Shown here: in pieces, positions 27,043 to 35,985 of the stretch
How positions within the stretch are numbered: the stretch's first letter is position 1
Layout of the letters: every line of letters begins with the position of its first letter
DNA from: Teichococcus deserti
GTDB lineage: Bacteria > Pseudomonadota > Alphaproteobacteria > Acetobacterales > Acetobacteraceae
Direction of reading: 5' to 3'
Assembly (NCBI RefSeq): GCF_001982615.1
Contig: NZ_MLCO01000098.1
Coordinates: 1-41,107, forward strand
Length of the DNA stretch: 41,107 bases
Made by a program: the position numbers and the translations under genes
Notes under the pieces: generated by a model
What the model saw: the letters and a program-made list of their open reading frames with translations, nothing else
What the model was told of the DNA's origin: nothing
Databases searched by the model: none

Positions 27043-30000
27043 CAGCCTTCCTCCTCCGGCAGGGCGGCCATGAAGGCGTCCAGCCGGTAATCGGCGATCA
27101 GCCCGCGCAGCAGGGCGATGGCGGGGGCGGCCTCGGGCGCCTCGGCCTCCAGCGCATCCAGCCGCTCGCGGATGCCGCCGACATAGCCGATGGCGGCCAG
27201 CTGGCGCAGATTGGCGGCCTGGGCCGGGGTCAGGCGGGCGGCATCCCCGGCCGGCGCCGGCGCCGGGTCGGCGAAGGTCCAGTCGAGCCCGAGCAGCGCG
27301 CCGATCTTGTCGAGGAGAGACGACAGCGACAGCGGCTTGGGCAGCACGTCGTCATGGTGCTGGCCTTCCGATGGCGCGCCAAGCTCCAGGGCATTGGCCG
27401 AGACCATCAGGATCGGCGCGCTCTGCCCGGCCAGACGCAGGCGCCGCGCCAGGTCCCAGCCGGTCATGCCGGGCATGGCGATATCCAGCAGGAAGATGTC
27501 GGGCGATGCTTCCGCCGCCATAGCCAGGGCCTCGGCGCCATCGGCGGCCAGGCGCACGGAGAAGCCCAAGGGCTGCAGCAGGTCGGCGACCAGGGCGCGA
27601 TGCGCCGCGTCGTCATCGGCCACCAGCACCGCGGGCGCCCGGCCGCGCGGGACATGGCCGGTGATGCGGCGCTCGACCTCGGGCGCGCGGGCGGCCTTGC
27701 CAGAGAGGAGAAGACGCACCTTGAAGCGGCTGCCCTCGCCCAGGCGGCTGCTGACGGAAATCTCGCCGCCCATGATCTCGGTGAGCGTCTTGGTGATGGT
27801 GAGCCCCAACCCGACGCCGGGGGTGGAGGGCGCGTGGGAATTGCCGCCGCGCTGGAAGGGCTCGAAGATGCGCGGCAGGTCGTCCTCGGCGATGCCGATG
27901 CCGGTGTCGATGATCTCGAATTCGGCGACCTCGGAGCGGAAGCGCAGGCGGAAGGTCACCTGGCCTTGCCGGGTGAACTTGATGGCGTTGGACAGCAGGT
28001 TGATCAGGATCTGCCGCAGCCGGCGCTCGTCGGTATGGACCAGCTCGGGCAGGCGCTCGGGCGGGTCGAAGGCGAAGCCGATCGACTTGGCCTCGGCCTG
28101 CAGCCGCAGCATCTGCACGATCTGCTCGAGGAAGTCGGGCAGCCGCACCTCGTCGCGATAGAGCTCGATGCGGCCTGCCTCGATCTTGGAGATGTCGAGC
28201 AGCCCCTCGATCAGCGCCGCCAGGTGCTCGCCCGACCGGCGGATGGTGCGCAACCCGTCGCGGCGGCGCTCGGGGATGGCGGGGTCGCGCTCCAGCAGCT
28301 GGGCATAGCCGAGGATGGCGTTCAGCGGCGAGCGCAGCTCATGGCTGATGCCGATGACATAGCGGCTCTTCGCCATGTTGGCGGCCTCGGCGGTTTCCTT
28401 GGCCTTCTGCAGCGCGGCGTCGGTGCGCTGGTGGGCGCGGATCTCGCTCATCAGCAGGCTGGTCTGGCGGCGGGTCTCTTCCTGCGCGACCAGGCGGGAC
28501 TGGCGGGCCAGCACCAGGGTCCAGGCGGTGATGCCGCCGATCACCATCAGTACGAAGAAGGCCTTCCAGAAGGCAGTGTCGAGATGCGCGTTCGCTGGCG
28601 TCTGTGCCCGGATGCCGAGGAAGACGACGGAGATGGTCGCGGCGAACGCCAGAAAAACCAGCATGAAGGAGCCGACGGGGGTGCCCAGCGCCTGCATCAC
28701 CGGCGCCGGCAGGATGGCGCGCAGCGGGGTCACGATCTGGGCGGAGAGGCGGGCATGCGGCTTGCAGCCATCGCCGCAACGCGCGTCGAGCGAGCAGCAG
28801 AGCGAGCAGATCGGGCCGGTGTAGACGGGACAATAGGCCATGTCGCGCGGCTCGAAGCCGTGCTCGCAGATGACGCATTGCAGCTGGGATCGCGTGGCCC
28901 ATGCGGCGCGCGGCTTGCGGGCCAGGTAGTAGCGGCCGCCGGTGGCCCAGGCGATCGCCGGTGCCGCGGCGAAGGCGACCCCGAAGGCGATGAAGGTCGA
29001 CATGGCCTGGGCCAGCGTGCCGAGCATCCCGTAGTAAGCGAGGAAGGAGGCGACGACTGAAAGAAACATGGCGCCGACGCCGACCGGGTTGACGTCGTAG
29101 AGATGCGCCCGCTTGAACTCGATGCCCTTGGGGCTGAGGCCGAGCGGCTTGTTCACCGCCAGGTCCGCCACCAGCGCCCCCATCCAGGCGGCGGCGACAT
29201 TGGAATAGACGAAGAGCACCTGCTCGATGGTGTTGTAGACACCGAGCTCCATCAGCAGCAGCGCCACGGCGATGTTGAAGACCAGCCAGACGACGCGCCC
29301 GGGATGGCTATGGGTCAATCTGGAAAAGAAATTCGACCAGGCGAGCGACCCGGCATAGGCGTTGGTGACGTTGATCTTGATCTGCGACAGGGCGACGAAG
29401 ACCGCGGTCACCACCAGCACGAGCGTCGGCGAGGCGATCAGCGTGCCGAAGGCCAGGCGGTACATCTCGGCCGGCTGGACGGCCTGGGCCAGGGTCAGCC
29501 CGGCCTGCAGCGCGGCATAGGCCAGGAAGGAGCCGGCCAGCAGCTTGACCACGTCGAAGACGATCCAGCCCGGGCCGCCGGCCAGCAGCGCCGTCCACCA
29601 GACCCATTTCTTCTGGCGGTTCTCAGCGGGCAGGAAGCGAATGTAGTCGACCTGCTCGCCGGTCTGGGTGATCAGCGCGAAGAGCACCGAGGCGGCGGCG
29701 CCGAAGGCCAGAAGATCGAAGCCGCCGGTGCCGCGCTCGCCTTCGTATTCGGTCCAGCCGGCGATCCAGTCGGGATGGGCGACCAGCAGGCCGATCAGCG
29801 GCAGCACGTTCAGCACCAGCCAGACCGGCTGGGTCCAGGTCTGCACCCGGCTGATGAAGGTGATGCCATGCGTCACCAGCGGCACCACCACCACGGCGCA
29901 GAGGATGTAGCCCAGCCAGAGCGGGACGCCGAAGAAGCTGTCCAGCATCGCCGCCAGGATCACCGCCTCGATGCCGAAGAAGATGAAGGTGAAGCTGGCA

Positions 30001-30365
30001 TAGATCAGCGAGGTGATGGTGGAGCCGATATAGCCGAAGCCGGCGCCGCGGGTCAGCAGGTCGACATCCACGCCGGCGCGGGCGGCGGCGACGCAGATCG
30101 GCAAGGACGCCGCGAAGATCAGCACCGAGACGAAGAGGATGGCGGCGACGCTGTTGGTGAAGCCGTGGGCGACGGTCAGGGCGCCGCCGATCGCCTCCAG
30201 CGCCAGGAAGGAGATCGAGCCCAGCGCGGTGCTGGCGACGCGGAAGGCGGACCATTTGCGCGCACTCTCGGCGGTGAAGCGCAGTGCATAGTCTTCCATG
30301 GTCTCGTCGGCGACCCAGCGGTTGTAGTCGCGCCGGATGCGCAGGATGCGCTGGCGTGTCGCCAT
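27042..30365 (-). CDS. NCS1-type permease fused to hybrid sensor histidine kinase
   Basis: A 1107-residue fusion. Residues about 10-480 form a roughly 12-helix membrane domain like purine-cytosine permeases (NCS1, PF02133 type). Residues 497-534 hold eight cysteines, a possible metal or redox site. Two further hydrophobic segments (about 562-584 and 600-620) and a coiled coil lead into a kinase: phospho-acceptor His675 in SHELRSPLN, N box NLLSNAIKF, G1 DTGIGIAEDD, G2 VGLGLTI. A receiver follows (about 912-1025, Asp961 in LLDIAMPGMTGW), then a short helical tail resembling a phosphotransfer region but without an obvious His. It sits between the urea transporter and urease genes and overlaps its regulator. 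It likely senses a urea-, purine- or allantoin-type compound by transport or binding; the ligand is unknown. Confidence 0.92.
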   Translation of the reverse strand: MATRQRILRIRRDYNRWVADETMEDYALRFTAESARKWSAFRVASTALGSISFLALEAIGGALTVAHGFTNSVAAILFVSVLIFAASLPICVAAARAGVDVDLLTRGAGFGYIGSTITSLIYASFTFIFFGIEAVILAAMLDSFFGVPLWLGYILCAVVVVPLVTHGITFISRVQTWTQPVWLVLNVLPLIGLLVAHPDWIAGWTEYEGERGTGGFDLLAFGAAASVLFALITQTGEQVDYIRFLPAENRQKKWVWWTALLAGGPGWIVFDVVKLLAGSFLAYAALQAGLTLAQAVQPAEMYRLAFGTLIASPTLVLVVTAVFVALSQIKINVTNAYAGSLAWSNFFSRLTHSHPGRVVWLVFNIAVALLLMELGVYNTIEQVLFVYSNVAAAWMGALVADLAVNKPLGLSPKGIEFKRAHLYDVNPVGVGAMFLSVVASFLAYYGMLGTLAQAMSTFIAFGVAFAAAPAIAWATGGRYYLARKPRAAWATRSQLQCVICEHGFEPRDMAYCPVYTGPICSLCCSLDARCGDGCKPHARLSAQIVTPLRAILPAPVMQALGTPVGSFMLVFLAFAATISVVFLGIRAQTPANAHLDTAFWKAFFVLMVIGGITAWTLVLARQSRLVAQEETRRQTSLLMSEIRAHQRTDAALQKAKETAEAANMAKSRYVIGISHELRSPLNAILGYAQLLERDPAIPERRRDGLRTIRRSGEHLAALIEGLLDISKIEAGRIELYRDEVRLPDFLEQIVQMLRLQAEAKSIGFAFDPPERLPELVHTDERRLRQILINLLSNAIKFTRQGQVTFRLRFRSEVAEFEIIDTGIGIAEDDLPRIFEPFQRGGNSHAPSTPGVGLGLTITKTLTEIMGGEISVSSRLGEGSRFKVRLLLSGKAARAPEVERRITGHVPRGRAPAVLVADDDAAHRALVADLLQPLGFSVRLAADGAEALAMAAEASPDIFLLDIAMPGMTGWDLARRLRLAGQSAPILMVSANALELGAPSEGQHHDDVLPKPLSLSSLLDKIGALLGLDWTFADPAPAPAGDAARLTPAQAANLRQLAAIGYVGGIRERLDALEAEAPEAAPAIALLRGLIADYRLDAFMAALPEEEG

Positions 30366-30451
30366 GCTGGGCGGGGTCCTCGAGGCTAGCCGAGGGCCGA
30401 GAGTGGGACGTGGCCCGGAAGCCCGTCAAGCGCGGCGGCGCCCGGCCGGCC

Positions 30452-30467
30452 TACGTCATTTGACGTA
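30452..30467. promoter_or_regulatory. Palindrome in the urtA/sensor divergent promoter region
   Basis: TACGTCA and TGACGTA are perfect 7-base arms around TT, followed at once by CGTATACG (30464-30471), a second perfect 8-base dyad. This is an AT-richer island in the 184-bp gap between two divergent operons, about 85 bases from each start codon. It is the best operator candidate for the LuxR-type regulator. No clear sigma-54 (GG-N10-GC) element was found here. Confidence 0.5.
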
Positions 30468-30549
30468 TACGCTTCGGAAACGGTCCCCGCGATGCTGCTC
30501 CGCACCATGCATCAGGCGGCCTGCGCGCCGCGACCCGGAGAGCGATCCC

Positions 30550-31797
30550 ATGACGATCAGGACCCCCTTCTCCCGCCGCGCTTTGCTGGCGGCGGGCGCC
30601 GGCGCCTTGGCCATGCCGGCGCTGCGCCCGGCCTCCGCGCAATCCGGCCCGATCAAGGTCGGCGTGCTGCATTCGCTGTCCGGCACCATGGCGATTAGCG
30701 AGACCGCGCTGCGCGACACCGTGCTGATGATGGTCGAGGACGCCAACAAGAAGGGCGGCATCCTGGGCCGCAAGGTCGAGGCGGTGGTGGTCGACCCCGC
30801 CTCCAACTGGCCGCTCTTCGCCGAGAAGGCGCGGGAGCTGCTGCAGGTGCACAAGGTCGACGTGACCTTCGGTTGCTGGACCTCGGTGTCGCGCAAGTCG
30901 GTGCTGCCGGTCTTCGAGGAGCTGAACGGCCTGCTGTTCTACCCGGTCCAGTATGAGGGCGAGGAGCAGTCCAAGAACGTCTTCTACACCGGCGCCGCGC
31001 CCAACCAGCAGGCCATTCCCGCGGTCGAGTATCTGATGAGCGAGGATGGCGGCGCCGCCAGGCGGATCGCGCTGCTGGGCACCGACTATGTCTATCCGCG
31101 CACGACCAACCGCATCCTGCGCGCCTTCCTGAACAGCAAGGGCATTTCCGACGCCGACATCATGGAGGAATACACCCCCTTCGGCCATTCCGACTGGCAG
31201 GGCATCGTCAGCCGGGTGAAGCGCTTCGCCGGCGAGGGCAAGAAGACCGCCATCGTCTCGACGATCAACGGCGACGCCAATGTCCCCTTCTATCGCGAGC
31301 TGGGCAACCAGGGGATCAAGGCGGAGGATATCCCGTCCGTCGCCTTCTCGGTCGGCGAGGAGGAGCTGGCGGGCATCGACGCCAAGCCGCTGGTCGGGCA
31401 CCTGGCCGCCTGGAACTATTTCATGAGTGTCGACAGCCCGGTGAACACCGAGTTCAAGGCGATGTGGTCCGCCTATATCAAGAACCCGAAGCGGGTCACC
31501 AACGACCCGATGGAGGCCACCTATACCGGCTTCAAGATGTGGAGCCAGGCGGTGGCGAAGGCGGGCTCGACCAGCGTCGATGCCGTGCGCACCGCGATGT
31601 ATGGCCAGAAGGTCGCGACGCCGTCGGGCTATGAGGAGCAGATGTTCGAGAATCATCACCTGTCGAAGCCGGTGATGATCGGCGAGATCATGGAGAACGG
31701 CCAGTTCAACGTGGTCTGGAAGACGTCCTCGGCCATTCCTGCCGAGAACTGGTCGCCATTCATTCCGGAGAACGCGTCTCGCCGGAAGCCGACCTGA
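30550..31797 (+). CDS. urtA: Urea ABC transporter substrate-binding protein
   Basis: The periplasmic urea-binding protein of the UrtABCDE importer, 415 residues. A twin-arginine-like signal (FSRRALLAAGAGAL...ASAQ) suggests export by Tat. UrtA landmarks follow: IKVGVLHSLSGTMAISE, VDPASNWPLFAEKA, FGCWTSVSRKSVLPVFEE, LLFYPVQYEGEEQS and GTDYVYPRTTNRILR. The last residues (ENASRRKPT) run into sequence related to the intergenic repeat, so the extreme C-terminus may have been reshaped by it. It opens the urt operon and diverges from the sensor gene. Confidence 0.96.
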   Translation: MTIRTPFSRRALLAAGAGALAMPALRPASAQSGPIKVGVLHSLSGTMAISETALRDTVLMMVEDANKKGGILGRKVEAVVVDPASNWPLFAEKARELLQVHKVDVTFGCWTSVSRKSVLPVFEELNGLLFYPVQYEGEEQSKNVFYTGAAPNQQAIPAVEYLMSEDGGAARRIALLGTDYVYPRTTNRILRAFLNSKGISDADIMEEYTPFGHSDWQGIVSRVKRFAGEGKKTAIVSTINGDANVPFYRELGNQGIKAEDIPSVAFSVGEEELAGIDAKPLVGHLAAWNYFMSVDSPVNTEFKAMWSAYIKNPKRVTNDPMEATYTGFKMWSQAVAKAGSTSVDAVRTAMYGQKVATPSGYEEQMFENHHLSKPVMIGEIMENGQFNVVWKTSSAIPAENWSPFIPENASRRKPT

Positions 31798-31800
31798 TTA

Positions 31801-31859
31801 TTCAAAAATAGAAGGGGCGCAAACCTATAGGTTTGCGGGGGGGATACTTCCCCCCAACC
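31801..31859 (-). repeat. Solo repeat end unit between urtA and urtB
   Basis: The unit contains the perfect 18-base palindrome GCAAACCTATAGGTTTGC (31819-31836), then a G/C hairpin (GGGGGGA 31838-31844 / TCCCCCC 31849-31855). An A-rich AAAAATAGAAGGGG stretch lies to its left. This is the same order as the left end of repeat copy 1, read on the opposite strand. It fills the urtA-urtB gap up to the urtB ribosome site. On the urt mRNA it would form two consecutive hairpins without a U-run. Confidence 0.7.
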
Positions 31860-31880
31860 TTCCTTTGGAGGGCTGGGTCG

Positions 31881-33434
31881 ATGTGGCGCGTGGTGCTGCT
31901 GCTCCTGGTGTTTGCCTTGCCCGTGCGTGCCCAGGGCGGTTTCGAGGCCGCGCTGCCTGGCCTGGCCGGCGGCTTCGCGCAGCAGGCCGAGGCGGTGGAG
32001 CGGCTGGGCGCGATCGGCGATCCGCGCGCCGTGCCGATCCTGCGGGCGCTGGCGGAGGGGCGGATGCAAAAGCGGGCCGATGGGGGCTTGCTGATCGTCG
32101 AGGGTGGCGCGGTGCGCGACGCCCTGACCGGCGCCGCTGCCGAGGCCGGCGAGGTGGTGCGCATCAACAACCGGGTGCGCGGCGCGCTGCGCGGGGCTTT
32201 CGGCCGGCTGCAGCTGCTGTCGCCGGATCCGGCGGAGCGCATCGCCGCCGCCGAGGGGCTGTTCCGCAGCCGATCCCCCGAGAATGTCTCTCTGCTTGAA
32301 GACGCTGTCGGGCGGGAGACCGATCCTGCGATCCGCGACCGGATGACGCTGGCGCTGGCCGCGTCCCGGCTGGCGGCGCCCGAGGATGTGGCGAAGCGCC
32401 AGGGCATCGTGGTGCTTGGCGGCACGGCCTCGGCCGAGGCGCGCGGGCTGCTGCTGGAGGCGCGGGCCGCCAATCCGGCGCTGGCCGCCGAGATCGATGC
32501 CGCGGTCGCCGCCATCGACACGAGGCTGCAGCTGAAGCGCGTCGCCGAGACGGCGTTCCAGGGGTTGTCGCTGGGATCGATCCTGCTGCTGGCGGCGCTG
32601 GGGCTGGCCGTCACCTTCGGGGTGATGGGCGTGATCAACATGGCGCATGGCGAGATGGTGATGCTCGGCGCCTATACGACGGTGCTGGTGCAGGAGCTGT
32701 GCCGCGGCGTGCCCTGGCTGGCGCCGTTGTCGCTGCCGATCTCGGTGCCGGCGGCCTTCCTGGTGACGGCGGCAGTGGGCGTGGCGCTGGAGCGCGGGTT
32801 GATCCGGCATCTCTACGGGCGTCCGCTGGAGACGCTGCTGATGACCTTCGGCGTGGGCATGATCCTGCAGCAGGGGGTGCGGCTGCTCTTCGGCGCGCAG
32901 AACCGCGAGGTGGTGTCGCCCTCCTGGATGCAGGGCACCCTGCTGCTGCCGGGCGGCATCGAGGTCACGCAGAACCGGCTGTGGATCATCCTCTTCAGCT
33001 TGGTGGTGCTGGGCCTGACGGTGGCGGCGATCCGCTTCAGCCGCTTCGGGCTGGAGATGCGCGCCGTGGTGCAGAACCGGCGGATCGCGGCGACCATGGG
33101 CATCCGCACCGGCCGCGTCGACGCGATGACCTTCGCCTTCGGGTCGGGCATCGCCGGGATGGCGGGCGTCGCACTCAGCCAGATCGACAATGTCTCGCCG
33201 AACCTCGGCACCGGCTACATCATCGACAGCTTCATGGTGGTGGTCTTCGGCGGCGTCGGCAGCCTGGCCGGCACCATGATCGGGGCCCTCACGCTCGGCG
33301 TCGTCAACAAGATGCTGGAGCCCTGGGCGGGCGTGGTGCTGGCGAAGATCGCCGTGCTGGTCGGCATCATGCTGTTCATCCAGCGGCGGCCGAAGGGGCT
33401 GTTCGCGCTGAAGGGAAGGGCGGCGGAACAATGA
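31881..33434 (+). CDS. urtB: Urea ABC transporter permease UrtB
   Basis: A LivH-type inner-membrane permease, 517 residues. A signal peptide-like start (MWRVVLLLLVFALPVRAQ) is followed by a helical periplasmic region of about 200 residues (SADPAERIAAAEGL-like repeats, here SPDPAERIAAAEGLF), an extension typical of UrtB. The permease core begins near LQLKRVAETAFQGLSLGS, with VINMAHGEMVMLGAY. ATG 31881 has GGAGG about 10 bases upstream. Its stop overlaps the urtC start (ATGA). Confidence 0.95.
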   Translation: MWRVVLLLLVFALPVRAQGGFEAALPGLAGGFAQQAEAVERLGAIGDPRAVPILRALAEGRMQKRADGGLLIVEGGAVRDALTGAAAEAGEVVRINNRVRGALRGAFGRLQLLSPDPAERIAAAEGLFRSRSPENVSLLEDAVGRETDPAIRDRMTLALAASRLAAPEDVAKRQGIVVLGGTASAEARGLLLEARAANPALAAEIDAAVAAIDTRLQLKRVAETAFQGLSLGSILLLAALGLAVTFGVMGVINMAHGEMVMLGAYTTVLVQELCRGVPWLAPLSLPISVPAAFLVTAAVGVALERGLIRHLYGRPLETLLMTFGVGMILQQGVRLLFGAQNREVVSPSWMQGTLLLPGGIEVTQNRLWIILFSLVVLGLTVAAIRFSRFGLEMRAVVQNRRIAATMGIRTGRVDAMTFAFGSGIAGMAGVALSQIDNVSPNLGTGYIIDSFMVVVFGGVGSLAGTMIGALTLGVVNKMLEPWAGVVLAKIAVLVGIMLFIQRRPKGLFALKGRAAEQ

Positions 33435-34531
33435 GCGCCTCCATCACCCTGGGCGGGCGGCTGCGCCCCGCACCCGGCACCATCCTGCGCGGGCTGCTGC
33501 TGGCGGGCCTGGCCCTGCTGGCCCTGCTGCCGGTGCTGAACCGGCTGCCGCCCGACGCGGCGCTCTATGTCTCCGACTTCGTGGTGGCGGTCTCGGGCAA
33601 GTGGATCTGCTACGCCATCCTGGCGCTGGCGATCGACCTGGCCTGGGGCTATGCGGGCATCCTCAGCCTGGGGCATGGCGCCTTCTTCGCGCTCGGCGGC
33701 TATGCCATCGGCATGCACCTGATGCGCCTCATCGGCCCTCGCGGCGTCTATGGCCATCCGGTGCTGCCGGATTTCATGGTCTTCCTGGGCTATACCGAGC
33801 TGCCCTGGTACTGGCAGGGCTTCCAGTTCTTCCCCTTCGCCTTCGCCATGGCGCTGATCGTGCCGGGGGTGCTGGCGGGGGTGCTGGGCTGGCTCGCCTT
33901 CCGCAGCCGCATCACCGGCGTCTATCTCAGCATCATCACCCAGGCGATGACCTATGCCCTGATGCTGGCCTTCTTCCGCAACGACATGGGCTTCGGCGGC
34001 AACAACGGCTTCACCGACTTCAAGGAGCTGCTGGGGATGCCGCTGAACACCGCCGGCGCCCGCGCCGCGCTGTTCTACGCGGCGCTGGCCTCGCTGGGGG
34101 CGTCGCTGCTGCTGTGCCGCCACATCACGAAATCCAAGCTCGGCCGGGTGCTGGTGGCGGTGCGCGACGCCGAAAGCCGCGTGCGCTTCCTGGGCTACGA
34201 CACCACCGCGGTGAAGCTGTCGGTCTTCGTGCTGTCGGCGATGCTGGCGGGGCTGGCGGGCGCGCTCTACGTGCCGCTGATCGGCATCATCAACCCGGGC
34301 GAGTTCAGCCCGGGCAATTCGATCGAGGCCGTGGTCTGGGTCGCGGTCGGCGGGCGCGGGACGCTGGTGGGGGCGCTGCTCGGCGCCTTCTCGGTCAATG
34401 CGATCAAGACCTGGCTGACCTCCTTCGCGCCGGACCTGTGGCTCTTCGTGCTCGGTGGGCTGTTCGTCGCGGTCACGCTGCTGCTGCCGCGCGGCATCGT
34501 GGGTCTCCTGCAGAAGGGGCCCGGCCGATGA
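33431..34531 (+). CDS. urtC: Urea ABC transporter permease UrtC
   Basis: A LivM-type inner-membrane permease, 366 residues, that pairs with UrtB to form the channel. Diagnostic stretches are DLAWGYAGILSLGHGAFFALGGYAIGMHLM, seen here in two adjoining parts, and FFRNDMGFGGNNGFTDFK. The later loop LVAVRDAESRVRFLGYD is the conserved ATPase-contact region. The start overlaps urtB and the stop overlaps urtD, each by ATGA, showing a translationally coupled operon. Confidence 0.95.
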   Translation: MSASITLGGRLRPAPGTILRGLLLAGLALLALLPVLNRLPPDAALYVSDFVVAVSGKWICYAILALAIDLAWGYAGILSLGHGAFFALGGYAIGMHLMRLIGPRGVYGHPVLPDFMVFLGYTELPWYWQGFQFFPFAFAMALIVPGVLAGVLGWLAFRSRITGVYLSIITQAMTYALMLAFFRNDMGFGGNNGFTDFKELLGMPLNTAGARAALFYAALASLGASLLLCRHITKSKLGRVLVAVRDAESRVRFLGYDTTAVKLSVFVLSAMLAGLAGALYVPLIGIINPGEFSPGNSIEAVVWVAVGGRGTLVGALLGAFSVNAIKTWLTSFAPDLWLFVLGGLFVAVTLLLPRGIVGLLQKGPGR

Positions 34532-35265
34532 GGGACGGAAGGCTGTATCTCGACGGTGTCTCGGTGGTCTTCGACGGCTTCCGGGCCCTGAACAATCTTT
34601 CCCTGATCGTCGAGCCAGGAGAATTGCGGGCGATCATCGGGCCGAACGGCGCCGGCAAGACCACGATGATGGACATCATCACCGGCAAGACGCGGCCCAC
34701 CGCCGGCACCGTCAGCTTCGGCGACCGCGACTTGACCAGGCTGGACGAGGCGACCATCGCCAATCTCGGCATCGGCCGGAAATTCCAGAAGCCCACGGTC
34801 TTCGACGCGCTGACCGTCTTCGAGAACCTGGAGCTCGCGCTGAAGGCGCCACGCGACCCCTGGTCCTGCCTGCGCTGGCGGCTGTCCGGCACCGCCCGCC
34901 GCTGCATCGAGGCGGTGCTGGAGGAGATCGGCCTGGCCGAGCGCGCCGACCACCGTGCCGCCATCCTGTCGCATGGCCAGCGGCAATGGCTGGAGATCGG
35001 CATGCTGCTGATGCAGGACCCGAAGCTGCTGCTGGTCGACGAGCCGGTCGCCGGCATGACCGACCAGGAGACCGAGCACACCGCCGCCCTGCTGCGCCGC
35101 ATCGCCGGCAGCCGCAGCGTCGTGGTGGTGGAGCACGACCTGGAATTCGTCCGCGCCCTGGGGGAGAAGGTCACCGTGCTCTGCGAAGGCAGCGTGCTGT
35201 CGGAAGGCAGCATCGACCATGTCCAGAACGACCCGCGGGTCGTCGACGTCTATCTGGGGCGCTGA
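34528..35265 (+). CDS. urtD: Urea ABC transporter ATPase UrtD
   Basis: A LivG-type ATPase, 245 residues. Walker A GPNGAGKTT, Q-loop FQKPTVF, the UrtD-type signature LSHGQRQWLEIGMLL (SHGQ instead of SGGQ), Walker B LLLVDEP, and H-loop VVVEHDLEFVR are all present. It starts inside the urtC stop (ATGA overlap) and ends 3 bases before urtE. Confidence 0.95.
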   Translation: MRDGRLYLDGVSVVFDGFRALNNLSLIVEPGELRAIIGPNGAGKTTMMDIITGKTRPTAGTVSFGDRDLTRLDEATIANLGIGRKFQKPTVFDALTVFENLELALKAPRDPWSCLRWRLSGTARRCIEAVLEEIGLAERADHRAAILSHGQRQWLEIGMLLMQDPKLLLVDEPVAGMTDQETEHTAALLRRIAGSRSVVVVEHDLEFVRALGEKVTVLCEGSVLSEGSIDHVQNDPRVVDVYLGR

Positions 35266-35268
35266 GCC

Positions 35269-35961
35269 ATGCTGCGCGTCGACGGCATCGATTTGTTCTA
35301 TGGCGCCAGCCGGGCTTTGCGGGGGGTTTCCCTCGAAGCCGATCCGGGGCGCATCACCTGCGTGCTGGGGCGCAACGGCGTCGGCAAATCCTCGCTGATG
35401 CGGGCGATCGTCGGCCTGGAACGGGTGAAATCCGGTCGCATCGTCTGGGAGGGGCGCGATGTCACCAGCGATTCCGCCGCCGACCGGGCGCGGGCCGGCA
35501 TCGGCTACGTCCCGCAGGGGCGCGAGATCTTTCCCTTCCTGACGGTGCGGGAGAACCTGGAGACGGCGCTGGCCGCGGCGCCGCGCGGGTCGAAGGTGCC
35601 GGACGACGTCTTCGAGCTGTTCCCCGTCCTGAAGCAGTTCCTGCGCCGGCGGGGCGGCGACCTGTCGGGCGGCCAGCAGCAGCAACTGGCGATCGCGCGG
35701 GCGTTGACGGCGCGGCCGCGGCTGCTGATCCTGGACGAGCCGACCGAGGGCATCCAGCCCAATGTCATCAAGGACATCGCCCGCGTCATCGCGCTGCTGG
35801 CGAAGCGCCGCGACATGGCCGTGGTGCTGGTCGAGCAGTATTACGAATTCGCCCGCGAGCTCGGCGACCAGCTGGCCATCATGGTGCGCGGCGAGGTGGC
35901 GCTGGCCGGCCAGTCCGGCGCTCTGGACGAGGCGGCGGTGCGCCGGCTGCTGACGGTCTGA
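35269..35961 (+). CDS. urtE: Urea ABC transporter ATPase UrtE
   Basis: A LivF-type ATPase, 230 residues, the second nucleotide-binding subunit. It shows IDLFYGASRALRGVS at the start, Walker A GRNGVGKSS, YVPQGREIFPFLTV, signature LSGGQQQQLAIARAL, Walker B LLILDEPTEGIQPNV and the H-loop region VVLVEQYYEFA, where Gln replaces His as is common in LivF/UrtE. It is the last urt gene and converges with an RTX-repeat gene after only 24 bp. Confidence 0.95.
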   Translation: MLRVDGIDLFYGASRALRGVSLEADPGRITCVLGRNGVGKSSLMRAIVGLERVKSGRIVWEGRDVTSDSAADRARAGIGYVPQGREIFPFLTVRENLETALAAAPRGSKVPDDVFELFPVLKQFLRRRGGDLSGGQQQQLAIARALTARPRLLILDEPTEGIQPNVIKDIARVIALLAKRRDMAVVLVEQYYEFARELGDQLAIMVRGEVALAGQSGALDEAAVRRLLTV

Positions 35962-35985
35962 CCGTCGGCCGCCGGCGTCGCTGCC

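Noticed and set aside
30366-30549. Sigma-54 promoter between the sensor gene and urtA
   Set aside because: Nitrogen genes often have one, but no GG-N10-GC pair with suitable flanks was found on either strand.
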